64,000 nucleotides of DNA. Source: Oenanthe sinensis (taxonomy: Eukaryota > Streptophyta > Magnoliopsida > Apiales > Apiaceae). The DNA lies in assembly GCA_028671895.1 (NCBI GenBank), contig CM053809.1, positions 8,229,501 through 8,293,500 on the forward strand. Reading direction: 5' to 3'. The notes beneath the pieces are model-generated. The model made no database searches. It was not told the origin of the DNA and saw nothing but the letters and a program-made list of their open reading frames with translations. Below are positions 52,001-64,000 of this stretch, piece by piece. Position 1 is the stretch's first letter; every line of letters starts with the position of its first letter. A program made the position numbers and the translations under genes.

Positions 52001-54180
52001 AACAACTTGTAGATTCATTATTGACTCATTAGAACATGGAAACAACTTGTAATCTCTTTTAGGATCATTTTTGGCGCATTTGAACATGAAAATAATTCAT
52101 ACCAACTTGAGACTTCATTATTGACTCGTTTGAACATGGAATTAACTTATAGCTTCATTCTTGACTCGTTTGAACATGAAAATAACTTGTAAACTCTTTT
52201 AGGATCATTCTTGGCTCATTTGAACTTGAAAGTAATTTGTAACAACTTGAGACTTCATTCTTTACTCGTTTGAACTTGAAATCAACTTGTAGATTCATTC
52301 TTGACTCATTAGAACATGGAAACAATTTGTAAACTCTTTTAGGATCATTTTCGGCGCATTTGAACATGAAAATAATTCATACCAACTTGAGACTTCATTA
52401 TTGACTCGTTTGAACATGGAAACAACTTATAGCTTCATTCTTGACTCGTTTGAACATGGAAACAACTTGTAAACTCTTTTAGGATCATTCTTGGCTCAGT
52501 TGACCTTGAAAATAATTTGTAACAACTCGAGACTTCATTCTTGATTCGTTTGAACATGGAAACGACTTATAGATTCATTCTTGACTCGGTTAAACATGGA
52601 AACAACTTGTAAACTCTTTTAGGATCATTGTTGGCTCATTTAAACTTGAAAATAATTTGTAACAACTTGAGACTTCATTCTTTACTCGTTTGAACTTGAA
52701 AACAACTTGTAGATTTATTCTTGACTCATTTGAACATTGAAACAACTTGTAAACTCTTTTAGGATCATTCTTGGCTCATTTAAACTTGAAAATAATTTGT
52801 AACAACTTGAGACTTCATTATTGTCTCGTTTGAACATGGAAACAACTTATAGCTTCATTCTTGACTCGTTTGAACATGGAAACAACTTGTAAACTCTTTT
52901 AGGATCATTTTTGGCTCAGTTGACCTTGAAAATAATTTGTAACAACTTGAGACTTCATTCTTGATTCGTTTGAACATGGAAACGACTTATAGCTTTATTC
53001 TTGACTCGTTTAAACATGGAAACAACTTGTAAACTCTTTTAGGATCATTTTTGGCGAATTTGAACATGAAAATAATTCATACCAACTTGAGACTTCATTA
53101 TTGACTCGTTTGAACGTGGAAACAACTTATAGCTTCATTCTTGACTCGTTTGAACATGGAAACAACTTGTAAACTCTTTTAGGATCATTCTTGGCTCAGT
53201 TGACCTTGAAAATAATTTGTAACAACTTGAGACTTCATTCTTGATTCGTTTGAACATGGAAACGACTTATAGCTTTATTCTTGACTCGGTTAAACATGGA
53301 AACAACTTGTAAACTCTTTTAGGATCATTCTTGGCTCATTTATACTTGAAAATAATTTGTAACAACTTGAGACTTCATTCTTTACTCGTTTGAACTTGAA
53401 AACAACTTGTAGATTTATTCTTGACTCATTTGAACATTGAAACAACTTGTAAACTCTTTTAGGATCATTCTTGGCTCATTTAAACTTGAAAGTAATTTGT
53501 AACAACTTGAGACTTCATTCTTTACTCGTTTGAACTTGAAAATAACTTGTAGATTCATTATTGACTCATTAGAACATGGAAACAACTTGTAATCTCTTTT
53601 AGGATCATTTTTAGCGCATTTGAACATGAAAATAATTCATACCAACTTGAGACTTCATTATTGACTCGTTTGAACATGGAATTAACTTATAGCTTCATTC
53701 TTGACTCGTTTGAACATGAAAATAACTTGTAAACTCTTTTAGGATCATTCTTGGCTCATTTGAACTTGAAAGTAATTTGTAACAACTTGAGACTTCATTC
53801 TTTACTCGTTTGAACTTGAAATCAACTTGTAGATTCATTCTTGACTCATTAGAACATGGAAACAATTTGTAAACTCTTTTAGGATCATTTTCGGCGCATT
53901 TGAACATGAAAATAATTCATACCAACTTGAGACTTCATTATTGACTCGTTTGAACATGGAAACAACTTATAGCTTCATTCTTGACTCGTTTGAACATGGA
54001 AACAACTTGTAAACTCTTTTAGGATCATTCTTGGCTCAGTTGACCTTGAAAATAATTTGTAACAACTCGAAACTTCATTCTTGATTCGTTTGAACATGGA
54101 AACGACTTATAGATTCATTCTTGACTCGGTTAAACATGGAAACAACTTGTAAACTCTTTTAGGATCATTCTTGGCGCATT
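43050..54180. repeat. Higher-order repeat domain with 1120, 700 and 1540-bp registers
   Basis: Eight-monomer (1120 bp) duplication: 43195 with 44315 and 43755 with 44875. Five-monomer (700 bp): 46978 with 47678. Eleven-monomer (1540 bp): 52155 with 53695 and 51501 with 53041. All are multiples of 140. Boundaries are approximate. Confidence 0.8.
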
Positions 54181-57100
54181 TGAACATGAAAATAATTCAT
54201 ACCAACTTGAGACTTCATTATTGACTCGTTTGAACATGGAAACAATTTATAGCTTCATTCTTGACTCCGTTTGAACATGGAAACAACTTGTAAACTCTTT
54301 TAGGATCATTCTTGGCTCAGTTGACCTTGAAAATAATTTGTAACAACTCGAGACTTCATTCTTGATTTGTTTGAACATGGAAACGACTTATAGATTCATT
54401 CTTGACCTGTTTGAACATGGAAACAACTTGTAAACTCTTTTAGGATCATTCTTGGCTCATTTAAACTTGAAAATAATTTGTAACAACTTGAGACTGTATT
54501 CTTTACTCGTTTGAACTTGAAAACAACTTGTAAACTCTTTTAGGATCATTCTTGGCTCAGTTGACCTTGAAAATAATTTTTAACAACTTGAGACTTCATT
54601 CTTGATTCGTTTGAACATGGAAACGACTTATAGCTTCATTCTTGACTCGTTTGAACATGGAAACAACTTGTAAACTCTTTTAAGATAATTCTTGGCTCAG
54701 TTGACCTTGAAAATAATTTGTAACAATTTGAGACTTCATTCTTGATTCGTTTGAACATGGAAACGACTTATAGCTTCATTCTTGACTCGTTTGAACATGG
54801 AAACAACTTGTAAACTCTTTTAAGATAATTCTTGGCTCAGTTGACCTTGAAAATAATTTGTAACAACTTGAAACTTCATTCTTGATTCGTTTGAACATGG
54901 AAACGACTTATAGCTTCATTCTTGACTCGTTTAAACATGGAAACACCTTGTAAACTCTTTTAGGATCATTTTTGGCGCATTTGAACATGAAAATAATTCA
55001 TACCAACTTGAGACATCATTATTGACTCGTTTGACCATGGAAACAACTTATAGCTCCATTCCTGACTCGTTTGAACCTGGAAACAACATGTAAACTCTTT
55101 TAGGATCATTCTTGGCCCAGTTGACCTTGAAAAGAATTTGTAACAACTGGAGACTTCATTCTTGATTCATTTGAACTTGAAAACAACTTGTAAATTCATT
55201 ATTGACTCATTAGAACATGGAAACAACTTGTAAACTCTTTTAGGATCATTCTTGGCTCATTTAAACTTGAAAGTAATTTGTAACAACTTCAGACTTCATT
55301 CTTTACTCGTTTGAACTTGAAAACAACTTGTAGATTCATTCTTGACTCATTAGAACATGGAAACAACTTGTAAACTCTTTTAGGATCATTTTTGGCTCAT
55401 TTGAACATGAAAATAATTCATACCAACTTTAGACTTCATTATTGACTCGTTTGAACATGTAATTAACTTATAGCTTCATTCTTGACTCGTTTGAACATGA
55501 AAATAACTTGTAAACTCTTTTAGGATCATTCTTGGCTCATTTGAACTTGAAAGTAATTTGTAACAACTTGAGACTTCATTCTTTACTCGTTTGAACTTGA
55601 AATCAACTTGTAGATTCATTCTTGAATCATTAGAACATGGAAACAACTTGTAAACTCTTTTAGGATCATTTTTGGCGCATTTGAACATGAAAATAATTCA
55701 TACCAACTTGAGACTTCATTCTTGATTCGTTTGAACATGGAAACGACTGATAGATTCATTCTTGACTCGTTTAAACATGGAAACAACTTGTAAACTCTTT
55801 TAGGATCATTCTTGGCTCATCTAAACTTGAAAGTAATTTGTAACAACTTCAGACTTCATTCTTTACTCGTTTGAACTTGAAAACAACTTGTAGATTCATT
55901 CTTGACTCATTAGAACATGGAAACAACTAGTAAACTCTTTTAGGATCATTTTTGGCTCATTTGAACATGAAAATAATTCATACCAACTTGAGACTTCATT
56001 ATTGACTCGTTTGAACATGGAAACAACTTATATCTCCATTCTTGACTCGTTTGAACATGGAAACAACATGTAAACTCTTTTAGGATCATTTTTGGCCCAG
56101 TTGACCTTGAAAATAATTTGTAACAACTTGAGACTTCATTCTTGATTCGTTTGAACATGGAAACGACTGATAGATTCATTCTTGACTCGTTTAAACATGG
56201 CAACAACTTGTAAACTCTTTTAGGATCATTCTTGGCTCATTTAAACTTGAAAGTAATTTGTAACAACTTCAGACTTCATTCTTTACTCGTTTGAACTTGA
56301 AAACAACTTGTAGATTCATTCTTGACTCATTAGAACATGGAAACAACTTGTAAACTCTTTTAGGATCATTTTTGGCTCATTTGAACATGAAAATAATTCA
56401 TACCAACTTGAGACTTCATTATTGACTCGTTTGAACATGTAATTAACTTATAGCTTCATTCTTGACTCGTTTGAACATGAAAACAACTTGTAAACTCTTT
56501 TAGGATCATTCTTGGCTCAGTTGACCTTGAAAATAATTCATACCAACTTGAGACATCATTATTGACTCGTTTGACCATGGAAACAACTTCTAGCTCCATT
56601 CTTGACTCGTTTGAACATGGAAACAACTTGTAAACTCTTTTAGGATCATTCTTGGCTCAGTTTACCTTGAAAATAATTTGTAACAACTTGAGACTTCATT
56701 CTTGATTCGTTTGAACATCGAAACGACAGATAGATTCATTCTTGACTCGTTTAAACATGGAAACAACTTGTAAACTCTTTTAGGATCATTCTTGGATCAT
56801 TTAAACTTGAAAATAATTTGTAACAACTTTAGACTGTATTCTTTACTCGTTTGAACTTGAAAACAACTTGTAGATTCATTATTGAGTCATTAGAACATGG
56901 AAACAACTTGTAAACTCTTTTAGGATCATTTTTGGCACATTTGAACATGAAAATAATTCATACCAACTTGAGACTTCATTATTGACTCGTTTGAACATGG
57001 AAACAACTTATAGCTTCATTCTTGACTCGTTTCAACATGGAAACAACATGTAAACTCTTTTAGGATCATTCTTGGCCCAGTTGACCTTGAAAATAATTTG

Positions 57101-60100
57101 TAACAACTTGAGACTTCATTCTTGATTCGTTTGAACATGGAAACGACTTATAGATTCATTCTTGACTCGTTTAAACATGGAAACAACTTGTAAACTGATC
57201 ATTCTTGGCTCATTTAAACTTGAAAATAATTTGTAACAACTTGAGACTGTATTCTTTACTAGTTTGAACTTGAAAACAACTTGTAGATTCATTATTGACT
57301 CATTAGAACATGGAAACAACTTGTAAACTCTTTTAGGATCATTTTTGGCGCATTTGAACATGAAAATAATTCATATCAACTTGAGACATTATTATTGACT
57401 CGTTTGACCATGGAAACAACTTATAGCTCCATTCTTGACTCGTTTGAACATGGAAACAACTTGTAAACTCTTTTAGGATCATTCTTGGCTCAGTTGACCT
57501 TGAAAATAATTTTTAACAACTTGAGACTTCATTCTTGAGTCGTTTGAACATGGAAACGACTTATAGCTTCATTATTGACCTGTTTGAACATGGAAACAAC
57601 TTGTAAACTCTTTTAGGATCATTCTTGGCTCATTTAAACTTGAAAATAATTTGTAACAACTTGAGACAGTATTCTTTACTCGTTTGAACTTGAAAACAAC
57701 TTGTAGATTCATTATTGAGTCATTAGAACATGGAAACAACTAGTAAACTCTTTTAGGATCATTTTTGGCACATTTGAACATGAAAATAATTCATACCAAC
57801 TTGAGACTTCATTATTGACTCGTTTGAACATGGAAACAACTTATAGCTTCATTCTTGACTCGTTTCAACATGGAAACAACATGTAAACTCTTTTAGGATC
57901 ATTCTTGGCCCAGTTGACGTTGAAAATAATTTGTAACAACTTGAGACTTCATTCTTGATTCGTTTGAACATGGAAACGACTTATAGATTCATTCTTGACT
58001 CGTTTAAACATGGAAACAACTTGTAAACTCTTTTAGGATCATTCTTGGCTCATTTAAACTTGAAAATAATTTGTAACAACTTGAGACTGTATTCTTTACT
58101 CGTTTGAACTTGAAAACAACTTGTAAATTCATTATTGACTCATTAGAACATGGAAACAACTTGTAAACTCTTTTAGGATCATTTTTGGCGCATTTGAACA
58201 TGAAAATAATTCATACCAACTTGAGACATCATTATTGACTCGTTTGACCATGGAAACAACTTATAGCTCCATTCTTGACTCGTTTGAACATGGAAACAAC
58301 TTGTAAACTCTTTTAGGATCATTCTTGGCTCAGTTGACCTTGAAAATAATTTTTAACAACTTGAGACTTCATTCTTGATTCGTTTGAACATGGAAACGAC
58401 TTATAGCTTCATTCTTGACTCGTTTGAAGATGGAAACAACTTGTAAACTCTTTTAAGATCATTCTTGGCTCAGTTGACCTTGAAAATAATTTATAACAAC
58501 TTGAGACTTCATTCTTGATTTGTTTGAACATGGAAACGACTTATAGATTCATTCTTGATTCGTTTAAACATGGAAACAACTTGTAAACTCTTTTAGGATC
58601 ATTCTTGGCTCATTTAAACTTGAAAATAATTTGTAACAACTTGAGACTTCATTCTTTACCCGTTTGAACTTGAAAACAACTTGTAGATTCATTCTTGACT
58701 CATTAGAACATGGAAACAACTTCTAAACTCTTTTAGGATTATTTTTGGCGCATTTGAACATGAAAATAATTCATACCAACTTGAGACTTCATTATTGACT
58801 CGTTTGAACATGGAAACAACTTATAGCTTCATTCTTGACTCGTTTGAACATGAAAACAACTTGTAAACTCTTTTAGGATCATTCTTGGCTCAATTGACTT
58901 TGAAAATAATTTGTAACAATTTGAGACTCCATTCTTGATTCGTTTGAACATGGAAACGACTTATAGCTTCATTCTTGACTCGTTTAAACATGGAAACACC
59001 TTGTAAACTCTTTTAGGATCATTTTTGGCGCATTTGAACATGAAAATAATTCATACCAACTTGAGACATCATTATTGACTCGTTTGACCATGGAAACAAC
59101 TTATAACTCCATTCTTGACTCGTTTGAACATGGAAACAACTTGTAAACTCTTTTAAGATCATTCTTGGCTCAGTTGACCTTTAAAATAATTTGTAACAAC
59201 TTGAGACTTCATTCTTGATTCGTTTGAACATGGAAACGACTTATAGCTTCATTCTTGACTCGTTTAAACATGGAAACAACTTGTAAACTCTTTTAGGATC
59301 ATTCTTGACTCATTTAAACTTGAAAATAATTTGTAACAACTTGAGACTGTATTCTTTACTCGTTTGAACATGAAAACAACTTGTAGATTCATTATTGACC
59401 CATTAGAACATGGAAACAACTTGTAAACTCTTTTAGGATCATTTTTGGCGCATTTGAACATGAAAATAATTCATATCAACTTGAGACATTATTATTGACT
59501 CGTTTGACCATGGAAACAACTTATAGCTCCATTCTTGACTCGTTTGAACATGGAAACAACATGTAAACTCTTTTAGGATCATTCTTGGCCCAGTTGACCT
59601 TGAAAAGAATTTGTAACAACTGGAGACTTCATTCTTGATTCATTTGAACTTGAAAACAACTTGTAAATTCATTATTGACTCATTAGAACATGGAAACAAC
59701 TTGTAAACTCTTTTAGGATCATTCTTGGCTCATTTAAACTTGAAAGTAATTTGTAACAACTTCAGACTTCATTCTTTACTCGTTTGAACTTGAAAACAAC
59801 TTGTAGATTCATTCTTGACTCATTAGAACATGGAAACAACTTGTAAACTCTTTTAGGATCATTTTTGGCTCATTGGAACATGAAAATAATTCATACCAAC
59901 TTTAGACTTCATTATTGACTCGTTTGAACATGTAATTAACTTATAGCTTCATTCTTGACTCGTTTGAACATGAAAATAACTTGTAAACTCTTTTAGGATC
60001 ATTCTTGGCTCATTTGAACTTGAAAGTAATTTGTAACAACTTGAGACTTCATTCTTTACTCGTTTGAACTTGAAATCAACTTGTAGATTCATTCTTGAAT

Positions 60101-63100
60101 CATTAGAACATGGAAACAACTTGTAAACTCTTTTAGGATCATTTTTGGCGCATTTGAACATGAAAATAATTCATACCAACTTGAGACTTCATTCTTGATT
60201 CGTTTGAACATGGAAACGACTGATAGATTCATTCTTGACTCGTTTAAACATGGAAACAACTTGTAAACTCTTTTAGGATCATTCTTGGCTCATTTAAACT
60301 TGAAAGTAATTTGTAACAACTTCAGACTTCATTCTTTACTCGTTTGAACTTGAAAACAACTTGTAGATTCATTCTTGACTCATTAGAACATGGAAACAAC
60401 TAGTAAACTCTTTTAGGATCATTTTTGGCTCATTTGAACATGAAAATAATTCATACCAACTTGAGACTTCATTATTGACTCGTTTGAACATGGAAACAAC
60501 TTATATCTTCATTCTTGACTCGTTTGAACATGGAAACAACTTGTAAACTCTTTTAGGATCATTCTTGGCTCAGTTGACCTTGAAAATAATTTGTAACAAC
60601 TTGAGACTTCATTCTTGACTCGTTTGAATATGGAAACGACTTATAGCTTTATTCTTGACTCGTTTAAACATGGAAACAACCTGTAAACTCTTTTAGGATC
60701 ATTCTTGGCTCATTTAAACTTGAAAATAATTTGTAACAACTTGAGACTTCATTCTTTACTCGTTTGAACTTGAAAACAACTTGTAGATTCATTCTTGACT
60801 CATTAGAACATGGAAACAACTTCTAAACTCTTTTAGGATCATTTTTAGCGCATTTGAACATGAAAATAATTCATACCAACTTGAGACTTCATTATTGACT
60901 CGTTTGAACATGGAAACAACTTATAGCTTCATTCTTGACTCGTTTGAACATGGAAACAACTTGTAAACTCTTTTAGGATCATTCTTGGCTCAGTTGACCT
61001 TGAAAATAATTTGTAACAACTTGAGACTTCATTCTTGACTCGTTTGAATATGGAAACGACTTATAGCTTTATTCTTGACTCGTTTAAACATGGAAACAAC
61101 TTGTAAACTCTTTTAGGATCATTCTTGGCTCATTTAAAGTTGAAAGTTATTTGTAACAACTTCAGACTTCATTCTTTACTCGTTTGAACTTGAAAACAAC
61201 TTGTAGATTCATTCTTGACTCATTAGAACACGGAAACAACTTGTAAACTTTTTTAGGATCATTTTTGGCTCATTTGAACATGAAAACAATTCATACCAAC
61301 TTGAGACTTCATTATTGACTCGTTTGAACATGGAAACAACTTATAGCTTCATTCTTGACTTGTTTGAACATGGAAATAACTAGTAAACTCTTTTAGGATC
61401 ATTCTTGGCTCAGTTGACCTTGAAAATAATTTGTAACAACTTGAGACTTCATTCTTGATTCGTTTGAACATGGAAACGACTTATAGATTCATTCTTGACT
61501 CATTTAAACATGGAAACAACTTGTAAACTCTTTTAGGATCATTCTTGGCTCATTTAAACTTGAAAATAATTTGTAACAACTTGAGACTTCATTCTTTACT
61601 CGTTTGAACTTGAAAACAACTTGTAGATTCATTCTTGACTCATTAGAACATGGAAACAACTTCTAAACTCTTTTAGGATCATTTTTAGCGCATTTGAACA
61701 TGAAAATAATTCATACCAACTTGAGACTTCATTATTGACTCGTTTGAACATGGAAACAACTTATAGCTTCATTCTTGACTCGTTTGAACATGGAAACAAC
61801 TTGTAAACTCTTTTAGGATCATTCTTGGCTCAGTTGACCTTGAAAATAATTTGTAACAACTTGAGACTTCATTCTTGACTCGTTTGAATATGGAAACGAC
61901 TTATAGCTTTATTCTTGACTCGTTTAAACATGGAAAAAACTTGTAAACTCTTTTAGGATCATTCTTGGCTCATTTAAACTTGAAAGTTATTTGTAACAAC
62001 TTCAGACTTCATTCTTTACTCGTTTGAACTTGAAAACAACTTGTAGATTCATTCTTGACTCATTAGAACACGGAAACAACTTGTAAACTTTTTTAGGATC
62101 ATTTTTGGCTCATTTGAACATGAAAACAATTCATACCAACTTGAGACTTCATTAGTGACTCGTTTGAACATGGAAACAACTTATAGCTTCATTCTTGACT
62201 CGTTTGAACATGGAAATAACTAGTAAACTCTTTTAGGATCATTCTTGGCTCAGTTGACCTTGAAAATAATTTGTAACAACTTGAGACTTCATTCTTGATT
62301 CGTTTGAACATGGAAACAACTTATAGATTCATTCTTGACTCATTTAAACATGGAAACAACTTGTAAACTCTTTTAGGATCATTCTTGGCTCATTTAAACT
62401 TGAAAATAATTTGTAACAACTTGAGACTTCATTCTTTACTCGTTTGAACTTGAAAACAACTTGTAAATTCATTCTTGACTCATTAGAACATGGAAACAAC
62501 TTCTAAACTCTTTTAGGATCATTTTTGGCGCATTTGAACATGAAAATAATTCATACCAACTTGAGACTTCATTATTGACTCGTTTGAACATGGAAACAAC
62601 TTATAGCTTCATTCTTGACTCGTTTGAACATGGAAACAACTTGTGCTCTTTTAGGATCATTCTTGGCTCAATTGACTTTGAAAATAATTTTTAACAACTT
62701 GAGACTTCATTCTTGATTCGTTTGAACATGGAAACGACTTATAGCTTCATTCTTGACTCGTTTGAACATGAAATAACTTGTAAACTCTTTTAAGATAATT
62801 CTTGGCTCAGTTGACCTTGAAAATAATTTGTAACAACTTGAGACTTCATTCTTGACTCGTTTGAATATGGAAACGACTTGTAGCTTTATTCTTGACTCGT
62901 TTAAACATGGAAACAACTTGTAAACTCTTTTAGGATCATTCTTGGCTCATTTAAACTTGAAAATAATTTGTAACAACTTGAGACTTCATTCTTTACTCGT
63001 TTGAACTTGAAAACAACTTGTAGATTCATTCTTGACTCATTAGAACATGGAAACAACTTCTAAACTCTTTTAGGATCATTTTTGGCGCAATTGAACATGA

Positions 63101-64000
63101 AAATAATTCATACCAACTTGAGACTTCATTATTGACTCGTTTGAACATGGAAACAACTTATAGCTTCATTCTTGACTCGTTTGAACATGGAAACAACTTG
63201 TAAACTCTTTTAGGATCATTCTTGGCTCAATTGACCTTGAAAATAATTTGTAACAACTTGAGACTTCATTCTTGATTCGTTTGAACATGGAAACGACTTA
63301 TAGATTCATTCTTGACTCGTTTAAACATGGAAACAACTTGTAAACTCTTTTAGGATCATTCTTGGCTCATTTAAACTTGAAAATAATTTGTAACAACTTG
63401 AGACTTCATTCTTTACTCGTTTGAACTTGAAAACAACTTGTAGATTCATTCTTGACTCATTAGAACATGGAAACAACTTCTAAACTCTTTTAGGATCATT
63501 TTTGGCGCATTTGAACATGAAAATAATTCATACCAACTTGAGACTTCATTATTGATTCGTTTGACCATGGAAACAACTTATAGCTCCATTCTTGACTGGT
63601 TTGAACATGGAAACAACTTCTAAACTCTTTTAGGATCATTCTTGGCTCAGTTGACCATGAAAATAATTTTTAACAACTTGAGACTTCATTCTTGATTCGT
63701 TTGAACATGGAAACGACTTATAGCTTCATTCTTGACTCGTTTGAACATGGAAACAACTTGTAAACACTTTTAAGATCATTCTTGGCTCAGTTGACCTTGA
63801 AAATAATTTGTAACAACTTGAGACTTCATTCTTGATTTATTTAAACATGGAAACGACTTATAGATTCATTCTTGACTCGTTTAAACATGGAAACAACTTG
63901 TAAACTCTTTTAGGATCATTCTTGGCTCATTTAAACTTGAAAATAATTTGTAACAACTTGAGACTTCATTCTTTACTCGTTTGAACTTGAAAACAACTTG
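54180..64000. repeat. Less regular satellite domain with a 4473-bp offset and an 840-bp repeat
   Basis: Monomers here show more private changes and small indels (extra C near 54267, 7-bp loss near 57196, loss near 62644). A segment from about 55.1 kb recurs 4473 bp later (55111 with 59584, 55476 with 59949). A six-monomer unit repeats at 840 bp (60901 with 61741, 61201 with 62041). The looser pattern could mean an older part of the array or the approach to an edge. Confidence 0.7.

Larger units (their letters stand above)
13359..64000. repeat. Satellite array, main segment (about 50.6 kb, continues beyond the window)
   Basis: An unbroken head-to-tail array, all in one orientation, of a 140-bp monomer. 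Each monomer has two 40-bp sub-repeats (caacttg..., ..tcattctt, gactcgtttg, aacatggaaa) and a 60-bp third one that adds actcttttag and ends in a degenerate caacttgtaa-like decamer. Type A carries gattcgtttg and gctcatttaaac. Type B carries ttactcgtttg, gactcattag and usually gcgcatttgaac with ttcatac. Type C carries attattgactcg and gctcagttgacc. A-B-C order gives a 420-bp trimer. Length changes are mostly multiples of 10 or 20 bp, with rare 1-bp slips (about 15101, 28939, 34623, 54267) and a 7-bp loss near 57196. No gene, RNA gene or other element was seen in it. It probably forms heterochromatin. Confidence 0.98.

Noticed and set aside
10538..62916. Dozens of similar 60-86 aa minus-strand reading frames (MFKCAKNDPKR-type) across the satellite
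   Set aside because: They follow from low stop density on one strand of the repeat. The monomer length (140) is not divisible by 3, the frame breaks about every 210 bp, and 1-bp slips and 40-bp losses are tolerated. There is no promoter or conserved start context. Their regular spacing reflects the repeat, not a gene family.
10473..64000. CRISPR-like regular spacing
   Set aside because: There are no unique spacers: the whole 140 bp is repeat. No cas genes are present and the genome is eukaryotic.
10473..64000. Telomere, rDNA or tRNA repeats
   Set aside because: No TTTAGGG-type runs, no rRNA-like or tRNA-like sequence was seen in the array.

Overview
The window comes from a flowering-plant nuclear genome. 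Three things show this: a Ty3/gypsy chromovirus with a C-terminal chromodomain, a primer-binding site matching plant initiator tRNA-Met, and a very large AT-rich satellite array. There is no ordinary host gene. I cannot name the species.

Layout. (1) Positions 1-10472 hold all but the left part of one young, intact LTR retrotransposon that looks like the Tekay/Del lineage. It comprises the last 520 bp of the 5' LTR, a PBS, a leader with a candidate spliced accessory ORF, one uninterrupted 1519-codon gag-pol, a polypurine tract, and a complete 3' LTR of 4317 bp. The two LTRs differ at 1 of 520 comparable bases. (2) Positions 10473-64000 are one tandem satellite array. Its monomer is 140 bp (100 bp in some variants). 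Each monomer reads as fourteen 10-bp modules arranged in three diverged sub-repeats of 40, 40 and 60 bp. Three monomer types usually alternate as a 420-bp trimer, and different stretches are amplified in different larger registers (about 2900, 840, 2240, 3037, 419, 1960, 1120, 700 and 1540 bp). (3) The array is broken once, by a 653-bp TG...CA element at 12701-13353 with a 5-bp duplication (attag). This looks like a solo LTR, and a paralogous empty site lies nearby.

How the parts work together. The gag-pol supplies capsid, protease, reverse transcriptase, RNase H, integrase and a chromodomain. The element abuts satellite directly at its right end, which fits a chromodomain integrase that prefers heterochromatin. 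The most unusual part lies upstream of gag. The LTR carries a short reading frame that starts in strong Kozak context, closely resembles the first ten residues of histone H3, and ends exactly at a splice-donor-like site. In the same phase, a splice-acceptor-like site opens a Ser/Asp-rich, ATG-less frame containing a textbook SUMO-interacting motif. Joined, they would make a roughly 159-residue nuclear accessory protein. The LTR also holds a further candidate two-exon leader ORF and a series of hairpins that share one loop sequence and show compensatory stem changes. Splicing and protein claims are inferences from sequence and need RNA evidence.
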